Shown: in pieces, positions 1 to 11,470 of the stretch
How the letters are laid out: the number at the start of each line of letters is the position of its first letter
How positions within the stretch are numbered: position 1 is the stretch's first letter
NCBI RefSeq assembly: GCF_030997045.1
Contig: NZ_CP116899.1
Location: 2,057,501-2,121,500 of the forward strand
Direction: 5' to 3'
Source: Microbulbifer sp. TB1203
GTDB lineage: Bacteria; Pseudomonadota; Gammaproteobacteria; Pseudomonadales; Cellvibrionaceae
DNA: 64,000 bases
Made by a program: the position numbers and the translations under genes
The notes under the pieces: model-generated
The model's database searches: none
What the model was told of the DNA's origin: nothing
Seen by the model: the letters and a program-made list of their open reading frames with translations, nothing else

Positions 1-73
1 TTCGAACCCTCGATGGGCGTTAACCCATACGCCCTTAGCAGGGGCGCGCCTTCAGCCACTCGGCCATCTCACC
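1..73 (-). tRNA. tRNA-Ser (anticodon GCU), 3' end cut by the window edge
   Basis: Read on the minus strand the sequence begins GGTGAGATGGCCGAGTGG, the D-arm signature of a class II serine tRNA. It continues with the anticodon loop CTGCTAA (anticodon GCT, reading AGC/AGU), a long variable arm and the T-loop GGTTCGAA at the window edge. The acceptor 3' strand is missing because the window starts there. A tRNA-Ser(GCU) just downstream of csrA is also the E. coli arrangement (serV), which supports the call. Confidence 0.93.
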
Positions 74-253
74 GTAAAAACTCCTCTTCCAGCGATGCAG
101 CAGTCAATACCCGTGGACCGCTGAAAGTGGACGGCATCATACCAACGGCCAGACAAAAATCAATGGGGAATCAATAACTTTTTGTCGATCGCCACCGAGC
201 GGGGCACTTATTGTACAGCCACCGGAAAGAGTGAAATGCGGTTGCGCACTCCA

Positions 254-283
254 TTAAAAAAGGCCGGAAAACCCGGCCTTTCT
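254..283 (-). terminator. Rho-independent terminator of csrA
   Basis: On the minus strand a GGCCGG/CCGGCC-type stem with a short T-rich loop is followed by a run of six T. It lies about 20 bases after the csrA stop codon and before the tRNA-Ser gene, so it separates csrA from the tRNA transcript. Confidence 0.85.
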
Positions 284-303
284 TGTGACGGACACCGGAA
301 CTG

Positions 304-501
304 CTATTCGCCGGTGCCCTCCTCCTCTGAGGATTGCTTTTCGCGCTGAATGCGTTGGTAAATCTCTTCGCGATGCACAGCCACCTCTTTCGGCGCATTG
401 ACGCCGATTCGAACCTGGTTGCCTTTCACGCCCAGCACAGTCACGGTCACATTGTCGCCAACCATCAGCGTTTCGCCAATCCGGCGGGTTAAAATCAGCA
501 T
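304..501 (-). CDS. csrA: Carbon storage regulator CsrA (RsmA), translational regulator
   Basis: This 65-residue protein opens [20 protein letters not shown] and carries [10 protein letters not shown] near residues 43-52. Both segments are diagnostic of CsrA/RsmA, including the RNA-binding Arg in the VHREE stretch. CsrA homodimers bind GGA motifs in mRNA leaders and repress or activate translation of carbon metabolism, motility and biofilm genes; that is known of the family. The last residues (SSEEEGTGE) form an acidic tail. The gene lies between lysC and tRNA-Ser, the order found in Pseudomonas relatives, and ends at a strong terminator. Confidence 0.97.
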   Translation of the reverse strand: MLILTRRIGETLMVGDNVTVTVLGVKGNQVRIGVNAPKEVAVHREEIYQRIQREKQSSEEEGTGE

Positions 502-720
502 TACCTACTTCTCCTTGATCATCCTGTGATAAAGCACAACCGGAGTTCCCCTCACAATGTGCTTATGGTCATCATAACCGGATGGCGGCGCTAGAAGTCG
601 AATATTGTCCATCTCTGTATTCAGTATTGACCAGCCGATCAAAATCTCAACAGGTCGGACTCTACGCCAAATGACTAAATCGCTATGGAAAGCGCGTCGC
701 CGCCTTCATTCTGGTTATAG

Positions 721-1956
721 TTACTCACTCCTGGGTTCCGACAGCTCGAACGCACTGTGCAGTGCGCGCACCGCCAGTTCCAGGTAGCGTTCGTCGATGA
801 TCACCGAGATCTTAATCTCTGAGGTGGTGATCATCTGAATATTGATGTTGTCTTCCCCCAGAGCCTCGAACATCCTGCTCGCCACATTCGCGTGGGAGCG
901 CATGCCCACACCGACTATCGAGACCTTGGCGATCTTGTCGTCGGCTACCACTTCCCTGGCGCCCAGCTCCTCCGCCACCCGCTCCAGCACCTCCCGGGCC
1001 TTGACCAGGTCATTGCGGTGCACGGTGAAGGTGAAGTCGGTAGTGCCATCGACAGAACTGATGTTCTGTACGATCACGTCCACTTCGATGTTCTCAGCGC
1101 CAACCGGCGCCAGGATACGGCAAGCCACCCCGGGGTTATCCGGCACACCGCGAATGGTCAATTTGGCCTCGTCGCGGTTAAAGGCTATGCCGGAAACGAC
1201 TGGCTGTTCCATCTCGTTGTATTCCTCATCCAGACTGATCAGAGTACCGCCACCCTCTTCAAAGGTGGAGAGTACGCGCAATGGCACCTTGTACTTGCCG
1301 GCAAATTCCACCGCGCGAATCTGCAGCACCTTGGACCCGAGGCTGGCCATTTCCAGCATCTCCTCGAAGGTGATCCTGTCCAGCCGGCGGGCGCTGTCCA
1401 CCACACGGGGATCGGTGGTGTAAACGCCGTCCACATCGGTGTAAATCTGACACTCGGTGGCATTCAGTGCCGCAGCCAGGGCCACGCCGGTGGTGTCGGA
1501 ACCGCCGCGGCCGAGGGTGGTGATATTGCCTTCCTCATCGACCCCCTGGAAGCCGGCCACTACGATGACCTTGCCCGCATCCAGGTCCCGGCGCATCCGC
1601 TCCACATCGATACGCTGGATGCGCGCCTTGGTATGCGCATTGTCGGTGAGGATCTTTACCTGGCCCCCGGTATAGGAACAGGCGTCATAGCCACGCTTTT
1701 TCAATGCCATGGTGAGCAGGGCAATGGTGACCTGCTCTCCGGTGGATACCAGGACGTCCAACTCGCGGGGGTCGGGCTTCTCCTGGACCTGATACGCCAG
1801 ATCGATCAGGCGGTTGGTCTCACCGCTCATGGCGGAGAGCACAACTACCATCTCATGGCCCTGCGCACGAAACGCCGCCACTTTATCGGCCACCGCCTCG
1901 ATGCGCTCGATAGAGCCAACCGAGGTACCGCCGTATTTCTGCACGAACAAACTCAT
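721..1956 (-). CDS. lysC: Aspartate kinase, monofunctional
   Basis: Aspartokinase phosphorylates aspartate in the first step of lysine, threonine and methionine synthesis. The 411-residue product begins MSLFVQKYGGTSVG, the KxGGTSV substrate-binding motif. It has an amino acid kinase domain to about residue 250 (GRGGSDTTGVALA near 150) and two C-terminal ACT domains (about 265-410), the usual site of Lys/Thr feedback. The length matches the Pseudomonas/Corynebacterium type rather than the bifunctional ThrA type. It sits between alaS and csrA as in Pseudomonas. Independent transcription is likely, since 204 bases separate it from alaS. Confidence 0.96.
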   Translation of the reverse strand: MSLFVQKYGGTSVGSIERIEAVADKVAAFRAQGHEMVVVLSAMSGETNRLIDLAYQVQEKPDPRELDVLVSTGEQVTIALLTMALKKRGYDACSYTGGQVKILTDNAHTKARIQRIDVERMRRDLDAGKVIVVAGFQGVDEEGNITTLGRGGSDTTGVALAAALNATECQIYTDVDGVYTTDPRVVDSARRLDRITFEEMLEMASLGSKVLQIRAVEFAGKYKVPLRVLSTFEEGGGTLISLDEEYNEMEQPVVSGIAFNRDEAKLTIRGVPDNPGVACRILAPVGAENIEVDVIVQNISSVDGTTDFTFTVHRNDLVKAREVLERVAEELGAREVVADDKIAKVSIVGVGMRSHANVASRMFEALGEDNINIQMITTSEIKISVIIDERYLELAVRALHSAFELSEPRSE

Positions 1957-2160
1957 GGGGTTAAGTGTTTCCTTACTGCTACAAGGTTAATGCGCTCGCG
2001 GCAGCTATTCGCGCAAGCCGCGCACTTAATCACCAAACTCCGCTGAAATCAACAGATCAGCCGTTAACAACTGTTAACTTGGCCTAAAAAGACCAGTGGT
2101 GAGTACTTGGTAGTCAGGGATCGGTACTTGAGTACCGCTGTTGGTCACGCCCATTGATCA

Positions 2161-4776
<2,616 letters not shown>

Positions 4777-4844
4777 CCAGCGTAATTCCACATCGTTAGT
4801 CAAAAATCAATTTGGGCGGCCCAGCTTCTAACGAAGCAATTAAC

Positions 4845-5022
4845 GCGATGCGAAGGCCATGATGCCGGTGTTTCTCGCGCACGGAAGGGCATATCGCAAG
4901 CAGCCGTCCCTGGAATATCTCCCGGCCCGGCCTTCCTTGGCCGGGCGCGATGCCACGCAGCGAGCAGTGCTCGCTATGCGCGCGGCCTCGCCCCGCAAAC
5001 AGCCACCGGCAGCAGGGCCGCC
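4845..5022. repeat. Dispersed intergenic element, copy 1
   Basis: This shares its ends with two other places in the window: a left end GCGATGCGAAGGCC-TGATGCCGG and a right end CACCGGCAGCAGGGCCGCC. The interior differs from the other copies and contains its own GGCCGG palindromes. It fills almost the whole gap between the HIT gene and alaS, starting about 70 bases from the alaS start. It looks like a structured non-coding repeat rather than a gene. Confidence 0.6.
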
Positions 5023-5028
5023 AAAACC

Positions 5029-5382
5029 TTATTTCAGTGCGCCCAGATCCCGCTCGCGCATCTTGCTCTGAGCCAGCAGATGGATATGCAGATGGAAAAC
5101 CGTCTGCCCCGCGCTGCGGCCGTTGTTCACCACCAGGCGGAACCCCTCGAGTCCCAGCTTGCGGCCCAGTTCCCCGGCCACCCACAGCAGGTGGCCGAGC
5201 AGCGGCTTGTCACCGGGCTCCGCCACGGACAGATTCACCAGCGGCTTGCGCGGGATAATCAGCAGGTGGGTGGGCGCCTGCGGAGCGTGGTCCTTGATGA
5301 CGATGCACTGATCATCCTCGTAGACGCGTTCGGCGGGGATTTCGCCGGAGATGATCCGGCTGAATACACTGGGTTCGGCCAT
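5029..5382 (-). CDS. HIT-family (HinT-like) nucleoside phosphoramidase
   Basis: This is a 117-residue histidine-triad hydrolase. The active-site HLHIHLL (HxHxH) lies near residues 98-104. Upstream are the family segments FSRIISGEIPAERVYED (N-terminus) and HLLIIPRKP (residues 39-47). HinT proteins hydrolyse adenosine 5'-phosphoramidates and aminoacyl-adenylates; its place near alaS may reflect clean-up of aminoacyl-AMP, but that is inference. The start at 5382 gives the usual family length. It is only 5 bases from the Trm112-like gene and probably cotranscribed with it. Confidence 0.93.
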   Translation of the reverse strand: MAEPSVFSRIISGEIPAERVYEDDQCIVIKDHAPQAPTHLLIIPRKPLVNLSVAEPGDKPLLGHLLWVAGELGRKLGLEGFRLVVNNGRSAGQTVFHLHIHLLAQSKMRERDLGALK

Positions 5383-5387
5383 GGGCG

Positions 5388-5579
5388 TCAGTTGTTCTTG
5401 TCCAGCTTTTCATCGGCAGTCAGCTGGCGCGCCTCGGACTCCAGCATCACCGGTATGCCGTCGCGCACCGGATAGGCCAGGCCGCTGGCCTTGCACCACA
5501 GTTCCTGGCGGTCCTCGTGATATTCGAGCGGCGCCTTGCTCACCGGACACACCAACAGACTCAGCAGCTTCTTATCCAT
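5388..5579 (-). CDS. Trm112-like / UPF0434 (YcaR) small zinc-ribbon protein
   Basis: The 63-residue product starts [20 protein letters not shown], has [20 protein letters not shown] in the middle and an acidic C-terminus. This is the standard signature of the Trm112/YcaR family. Eukaryotic Trm112 activates methyltransferases; the bacterial role is poorly known. Usually four Cys/His ligands are expected in full zinc ribbons, but here only C11 and C29 are seen, as in many YcaR proteins. The start is fixed by conserved MDKKLL. It overlaps no neighbour and precedes the HIT gene by 5 bases. Confidence 0.9.
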   Translation of the reverse strand: MDKKLLSLLVCPVSKAPLEYHEDRQELWCKASGLAYPVRDGIPVMLESEARQLTADEKLDKNN

Positions 5580-5653
5580 ACCCCTGTCCCTATTCCCACT
5601 CACCGGGCCCCGTCCGGGCCCAAAAATGACCGCGTATAGTACAACGCTTGGGA

Positions 5654-6493
5654 TCAGCGGGAAACCGCGGCTGCCGGCATGGGCAGCAGCAATTCGAGAT
5701 GTTGCAGCAGCAGCTCCCGCGCTCGCGGCCCTTCCTCCGCCTCGTTGAATACCTCGTGATAGGCATCGGGAAAAACATGCAGCTGTTTGTTCCCGCTGCC
5801 CAGGCGCTCGAACCAGGCGCGGCTGGTGGCGGCATCCACCACCTTGTCCGCTTCCGGCAGCAACAGCAGGCACGGCTCGGTGATCTGCGGGAGGCGGGGA
5901 TAGAGATAGTCGCGCTCGCGCAGGAAGGACACAAACCACTGCAGCGATACACGCCCATGCACCAGATCGTCCGCCCGGTAGTCCTCGACCACGGCGCTGT
6001 CGCGGCTGAGCCAGCGCGGGTCAATGCGATTGGGCAGGGTCAGGCGCGGCGCCAGCACCGCCAGCCGCTGTGCCAGCCAACGCTCCAGGGAGCCCGGCTC
6101 CCGGCAGCCGCGAAATCCCGGCGCGGAGAGAATCAGGCTGTCGATGCCCCCGTAACGCACCGCGCAGCCACAGGCGATAACGCCCCCCATGCTGTGACCC
6201 AGCAGGTGCAGGCCGCAGCCGGCGTTGTCCCGTTTAACCAGGCGGATAAAGTGGTGCAGGTCCTCGCTGTAGTGGGCGAAGTCGTCGATATGGCCGCGCG
6301 GCCCCTCGGACAGGCCGTGGCCGTAGTGATCCAGTGCGTAGACGCTGAAGCCGGAGCAGTTGAGCTGCCGCGCCAGTTGCCGATAGCGTCCGCTGTGCTC
6401 GCCCAACCCGTGAGCGATCACGACGGCGCCCAGCGCCCCTTCGACCCACCAGCGCCGATAGTGGAGGCGATTGCCTCGGGAAACGAACTCCAT
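5654..6493 (-). CDS. Alpha/beta hydrolase, lysophospholipase / monoacylglycerol lipase type
   Basis: This is a 279-residue hydrolase of the PldB/monoacylglycerol lipase group. An oxyanion-hole [10 protein letters not shown] lies near residues 33-42, the nucleophile elbow GHSMGG near 105-110, and the late DAYHEVFNE segment supplies the catalytic His. ADKVVDA before it probably holds the acid. I chose the ATG at 6493 because GAGGAG lies seven bases upstream, while the two earlier ATG codons lack a ribosome site. No signal peptide is seen, so it is likely cytoplasmic and acts on lysophospholipids or monoglycerides; the substrate is inferred from family only. Confidence 0.88.
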   Translation of the reverse strand: MEFVSRGNRLHYRRWWVEGALGAVVIAHGLGEHSGRYRQLARQLNCSGFSVYALDHYGHGLSEGPRGHIDDFAHYSEDLHHFIRLVKRDNAGCGLHLLGHSMGGVIACGCAVRYGGIDSLILSAPGFRGCREPGSLERWLAQRLAVLAPRLTLPNRIDPRWLSRDSAVVEDYRADDLVHGRVSLQWFVSFLRERDYLYPRLPQITEPCLLLLPEADKVVDAATSRAWFERLGSGNKQLHVFPDAYHEVFNEAEEGPRARELLLQHLELLLPMPAAAVSR

Positions 6494-6540
6494 TTTTTCT
6501 CTCCTCATCATCTATTTATTGTTATTTTCCGCCCGCCGGC

Positions 6541-7557
6541 CTATTCGCGCTCCAATCCCTCCTGGTACTCCCCCAACATCGCCAGGTGGTTGAGCTCCGC
6601 GCGCTTCAGAAGGGCCTGTTGCGCCGCCGGGCCGTTTTCGGCAACGCCCTGCCAGGCTTTGAGCGCCGGCTCCTGTAACGCCCGGCCGTAGGAAAAACTG
6701 AGCTGCCAGGGAGCATGCCACAACTGGTTGAGCGCATTGAGGTTGATCGTGGCCTCTTCGGGCCCCTGGCCGCCGGATAGGAAATTGATACTGGGCACCG
6801 CGACGGGTACGGCGCGGCGCAGACTGCGCATGGTGTACTCCGCAACCTGTTCGGCGGGTGCCTTGGCGCACTCCTTGCCCGGGGTGACCATGCTGGGCTT
6901 CAGGATCATCAGCTCCAGCACCACGCCGTGCTGGTGCAGGGCGTGAAACACCGCGTGCCACACCTGCTCGTTCACTTCGGCGCTGCGCTGAATGCTGTGA
7001 TTGCCATCGATCAGCACTTCCGGCTCCACAATCGGCACCACTCCCCTGGACTGGCACGCCGCCGCGTAGCGGGCGAGCATTTCCGCGTTCGCGGTCAATC
7101 CCAACCGGGTGGGGTTTTCCGGGGTGATCGGGTAGACCTCGCGCCACTTGGCGAAGCGCGCCCCCTGCTCCTTGTAGCCGTCCAGCCGCTCGGCCAGGCC
7201 GTCCAGACCGTAGGTAATCATATCCCCCGGCGCACCGGGCAGCGGGCCCTTGCCCTTGTCCACCTTGATACCGGGAACGATCCCTTGCTTCGCCGCCAGC
7301 TGTGGCAGCGACGTGCCGCTGTCGTCCGCCTGCCTCAGGGTCTCCTCGAACAGGATCACCCCACTAATGTATTCACCCAGCCCCTCGGTGGACAGCAGTA
7401 GCGAGCGGTAAAAGCGACGGTGCTCTTCGGTGGATTCGACCCCCACGGAGTCGAACCGTTTGGCGATGGTACCGTTGCTCTCGTCGGCGGCGAGAATGCC
7501 GCGACGACCGTCCACCATATCGTCGATGGTGCTTTGCATTTCTTCATTGACAGACAT
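6541..7557 (-). CDS. Fructose-bisphosphate aldolase, class I
   Basis: The 338-residue protein matches the eukaryote-like class I aldolase found in some proteobacteria. It has GILAADESNGTIAKRF near residues 19-34, KWREVYPI near 136-143 and MILKPSMVTPGK near 216-227, which carries the Schiff-base lysine. It splits fructose 1,6-bisphosphate into dihydroxyacetone phosphate and glyceraldehyde 3-phosphate in the cytoplasm without a metal. The length is slightly under the usual 345-360. It is followed by the hydrolase gene after about 45 bases and preceded by glpK, so triose metabolism genes are grouped. Confidence 0.95.
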   Translation of the reverse strand: MSVNEEMQSTIDDMVDGRRGILAADESNGTIAKRFDSVGVESTEEHRRFYRSLLLSTEGLGEYISGVILFEETLRQADDSGTSLPQLAAKQGIVPGIKVDKGKGPLPGAPGDMITYGLDGLAERLDGYKEQGARFAKWREVYPITPENPTRLGLTANAEMLARYAAACQSRGVVPIVEPEVLIDGNHSIQRSAEVNEQVWHAVFHALHQHGVVLELMILKPSMVTPGKECAKAPAEQVAEYTMRSLRRAVPVAVPSINFLSGGQGPEEATINLNALNQLWHAPWQLSFSYGRALQEPALKAWQGVAENGPAAQQALLKRAELNHLAMLGEYQEGLERE

Positions 7558-7626
7558 AACTGTTCCCCTCCTGGTTTCAGCCTCGTTTCAGAATAGGACC
7601 TCTGCCCTCTGTCATCTCAACCTCTG

Positions 7627-9108
7627 TCATCTGAACGTCCGGCAGGCCGTCACCGCTTTGCACCAACCACCGACCAGTTCATCGCGACGCGCCGGTTCCA
7701 TTTGCGGCACGAAGTCCCGCTCGATCTCCAGCAGACTCCGGGGCATATCCCCGGCGGGCCAGATACCGGCGCCGATCCCTGCCAGCAGCGCCGCACCCAC
7801 GGCGGTGGACTCTATCTGCCGCGGCCGCTCCACGCGCACCCGGGAGATATCGGACTGGAATTGCATCAGGAAATTGTTCGCACTGGCACCGCCGTCGGCA
7901 CGGATATGGCTGATTTCCATCCCGAGCCCCTCCGCCATCAGCTGCGCCAGTTCGTCGCTCTGGTAGGCGATGGATTCCAGGGTGGCGCGAACCAGCTCCG
8001 CCTTGCCGGCGCCGCGGGTGAGGCCGCAGATGGTTCCGCGGGCGGCGGAATCCCAATGGGGCGCACCCAGTCCGCTGAACGCCGGCACCAGATAGACGCC
8101 GCGGGTATCCGGGACCCGGTTGGCGATGGTTTCTGTCTCCGCAGCATGCTGGATCAGGCCCAGTTGGTCCCGCAGCCACTGCACCGCGGAGCCGGCATTG
8201 AATACCGCGCCTTCCAGGGCATAGACCGGCGCTCCCGCGGGATCGCAGGCAATAGTTGTGAGCAGGCCCCGGGGCACCTGCGGCCGCTCGGCGCCTGCGT
8301 ATGCGAGCATAAAGCAGCCGGTGCCGTAGGTATTCTTGATGCTGCCGGGCTCGGTGCAGCCCTGGCCGAACAGGGATGCCTGCTGGTCACCCGCCACCCC
8401 GCAGATGGGTACTTCAGCGCCGAGAAACACCTGAGGGTCTGTGGTGGCGAAATGTCCGGCTGAGGGCAGTATCTTCGGCAGCAGCGACTGGGGGCACTCG
8501 AACAACTCCAACAGCTCGCCGTCCCAGTTTCTCTCTTCCAGGTTGTACAGCAGAGTGCGGCTGGCGTTGGTGTGGTCGGTGAGATGGGCACGGCCGCCGC
8601 TCATCTTCCAGATCAGCCAGCTGTCCACGGTGCCGAAGCAGAGTTCGCCGGCGCGAGCGCGGGCCAGCAGTTCCGGCTGCTGCCGGAATAGCCACTGCAG
8701 TTTGCTGGCGGAAAAGTAAGCGTCCAGTACCAGGCCGGTCTTCTCGAGCAACCACTCGGCTTTACCCGCGCGCTCCAGCTCGGCGCACAGTTCCGCGGAG
8801 CGGCGGCACTGCCAGACGATTGCCGGACATACCGGCTCGCCGGTTTTCCGGTCCCACAGGATGGTGGTTTCCCGCTGGTTGGTGATCCCCAGGGCGGTGA
8901 GATCGGCGGCGGCAATCCCCGCCCGCTCCAACGCCGCGGCGCAGACCCGCAGGGTGACCTGCCAGATCTCCTCGGCTTTCTGTTCCACCCAGCCGGGGTG
9001 GGGATAGTAATTGGGGAGTTCGGAATAGCTGCGGCCCAGCAGGGTGCCGCTGGTGTCGAAGACGAAGGCGGTGGTTCCGGTGGTGCCCTGGTCGATGGAC
9101 AGGATCAT
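7627..9108 (-). CDS. glpK: Glycerol kinase
   Basis: This FGGY-family kinase of 493 residues begins MILSIDQGTTGTTAFVFD, the phosphate-binding motif of glycerol kinase. GVAGDQQASLFGQGC (about 238-252) and DGGASANNFLMQFQSD (about 408-423) are the other family signatures. It makes glycerol 3-phosphate from glycerol and ATP. No glpF, glpD or glpR lies beside it, which is unusual, since GlpK usually sits with the facilitator or dehydrogenase. The start is the first ATG with the conserved N-terminus. Confidence 0.96.
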   Translation of the reverse strand: MILSIDQGTTGTTAFVFDTSGTLLGRSYSELPNYYPHPGWVEQKAEEIWQVTLRVCAAALERAGIAAADLTALGITNQRETTILWDRKTGEPVCPAIVWQCRRSAELCAELERAGKAEWLLEKTGLVLDAYFSASKLQWLFRQQPELLARARAGELCFGTVDSWLIWKMSGGRAHLTDHTNASRTLLYNLEERNWDGELLELFECPQSLLPKILPSAGHFATTDPQVFLGAEVPICGVAGDQQASLFGQGCTEPGSIKNTYGTGCFMLAYAGAERPQVPRGLLTTIACDPAGAPVYALEGAVFNAGSAVQWLRDQLGLIQHAAETETIANRVPDTRGVYLVPAFSGLGAPHWDSAARGTICGLTRGAGKAELVRATLESIAYQSDELAQLMAEGLGMEISHIRADGGASANNFLMQFQSDISRVRVERPRQIESTAVGAALLAGIGAGIWPAGDMPRSLLEIERDFVPQMEPARRDELVGGWCKAVTACRTFR

Positions 9109-9146
9109 GGGGAATTCTCGCGCTTATTGTTGTTTCCCTGACAATC

Positions 9147-9232
9147 TGTAGGAGCGGCCGTTGGCCGCGATAGCGGGCCCGCGGCCCGCGTGCCGAGCTG
9201 GAGCTCGGCGTTCCCAGGGAGCCGCTCCTACA
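9147..9232. repeat. REP-like palindromic pair (TGTAGGAGCGGC ends)
   Basis: The block begins TGTAGGAGCGGC and ends with its exact reverse complement GCCGCTCCTACA. Between them are further short palindromes (GGCCGTTGGCCGC and GAGCTGGAGCTC). The same outer sequence recurs right after mutS (48639-48690). It lies in the gap between glpK and recX and resembles REP sequences of pseudomonads and relatives. Confidence 0.75.
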
Positions 9233-9246
9233 GGGGTCAGTAAACT

Positions 9247-9740
9247 CTAATGAGCAGAGTATAAGTCGGATTCCTCCGCGTCCAGCGCCCAGTTGATGGC
9301 GTCGGCGGGAAATCCGCGGTAGGCGAGATAGCGTTGGCGCCGCGCTCGTTCCTTGAGCTGCTGGTCACGCGGCAGGGCGGAGCTGACCGGACTGCGGAAT
9401 TTGCGCTGCAGCTGCTCCGCGGCGAGCGCAAACCAGTCCGCTTCCAACTGCTCCAGCGCACTGTTGATCAGGTCGCCTTCGATACCGCGCTGGTGCAATT
9501 CGCGGCGGATGCGCAGCGGTCCCTGGCCACGCTGTACGCGGGAGCGGGCAAAGACCTCGGCGAAGCGGTGATCGGACTGGTAGTTGAGATCCTGCAGGCG
9601 CTGGAACAGCGCATCGAAATCGGCGCAGGGGAATTTATCTGCGAGCTTCTCCCGCAATTCGAGGCGGGAGTGCTCGCGTCGGGAGAGCAACTCAAGCGCC
9701 GCACCGTAGAGCGCTTGAGTCTTGTCCTCGGAGGGAAACA

Positions 9741-9741
<1 letters not shown>
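9247..9741 (-). CDS. recX: RecX, regulator of RecA
   Basis: RecX binds RecA filaments and limits their extension. The 164-residue protein has the family pattern of tandem three-helix repeats: LLSRREHSRLELREKL near residues 19-34, FARSRVQRGQGPLRIRRELHQRGI near 64-87 and RQRYLAYRGFPADAINWAL near 135-153. The start is a GTG whose G overlaps the last base of the recA stop (TAGTG), so translation is likely coupled to recA. Ending with an acidic DAEES stretch is normal. Confidence 0.92.
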
Positions 9742-10778
<1,037 letters not shown>

Positions 10779-10834
10779 GACCCTTCCCGTGTGTTTGAGC
10801 GTTGTTTGTTGGGGGCAAGCTTAGCGAAGGATTA

Positions 10835-10850
10835 CTGTATAAGCAACCAG
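10835..10850. promoter_or_regulatory. LexA (SOS) box upstream of recA
   Basis: CTGTATAAGCAACCAG matches the gammaproteobacterial LexA operator CTGT-N8-ACAG except that one half is CCAG in place of ACAG. It lies 57 bases before the recA start, in the expected promoter region. The dinB operator in this window shows the same CCAG half-site. Confidence 0.85.
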
Positions 10851-10937
10851 TAATCCCGGGAGCGCGGAGCTCCAGCTCCGCTCGCGGTCCGCAGGACCGT
10901 CACCGGCTCAAAACTGGAGCAGAATCGCCACCCGCCG

Positions 10938-11453
10938 CTACTCCGGATGTTCCCGCACCAGCACCAGCATCCCCCGCAGCGCCTCGGCCACCGTCTGCGC
11001 CTGAACCGCCGCGCGGTCTCCCTCGAAATGGAAACACTGCGCCCGGATGGTTACCGGCTCCTGCCCGGCGGATATGGCCCAGGCGATCCACACCGTGCCC
11101 ACCGGCTTCTCCTCGGTGCCACCGTCCGGGCCGGCAATGCCGCTCACCGCCACGGCGATATTGGCATCCATGGCCGCCAGCGCACCGCTGGCCATCTGCC
11201 GCGCCACCTGCTCGCTCACCGCGCCGAAACTTTCCAGATCCTCCTCCGCCACGTCCAGCCAATCGCGCTTGATCCGGTTGGCGTAGCTCACCACCGAGCC
11301 CTCGAACCAGTTGGAGGCCCCGGGCACCGAGGTGATGGCCGCGGCGATGCCGCCGCCCGTGCAGGACTCCGCCGCCGTGGCGCGCCAGCCGTGCTTGTGC
11401 AGTTCCTCGCCGAGGGTCTGCGCCAATTCCAAAATCTCTATTTTTCCGGTCAT
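10938..11453 (-). CDS. pncC: Nicotinamide-nucleotide amidohydrolase PncC (CinA C-terminal domain type)
   Basis: This 171-residue stand-alone CinA-C domain deamidates NMN to nicotinate mononucleotide for NAD salvage. Family motifs are ATAAESCTGGGIAAAITS near residues 26-43 and VSGIAGPDGGTEEKPVGTVW near 104-123. I chose the ATG at 11453, which has GAGGGG upstream. A GTG seven codons earlier would overlap the upstream helicase stop as GTGA and has no clear ribosome site. It precedes recA as in Pseudomonas. Upstream, only 17 bases separate it from the end of the defence helicase, so its promoter may now lie within the island. Confidence 0.94.
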   Translation of the reverse strand: MTGKIEILELAQTLGEELHKHGWRATAAESCTGGGIAAAITSVPGASNWFEGSVVSYANRIKRDWLDVAEEDLESFGAVSEQVARQMASGALAAMDANIAVAVSGIAGPDGGTEEKPVGTVWIAWAISAGQEPVTIRAQCFHFEGDRAAVQAQTVAEALRGMLVLVREHPE

Positions 11454-11470
11454 CCGCAAGCCCCTCTCAA

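Noticed and set aside
4777..4803. Longer alaS start (TTG)
   Set aside because: The added nine residues precede the conserved [10 protein letters not shown] start and have no ribosome site.
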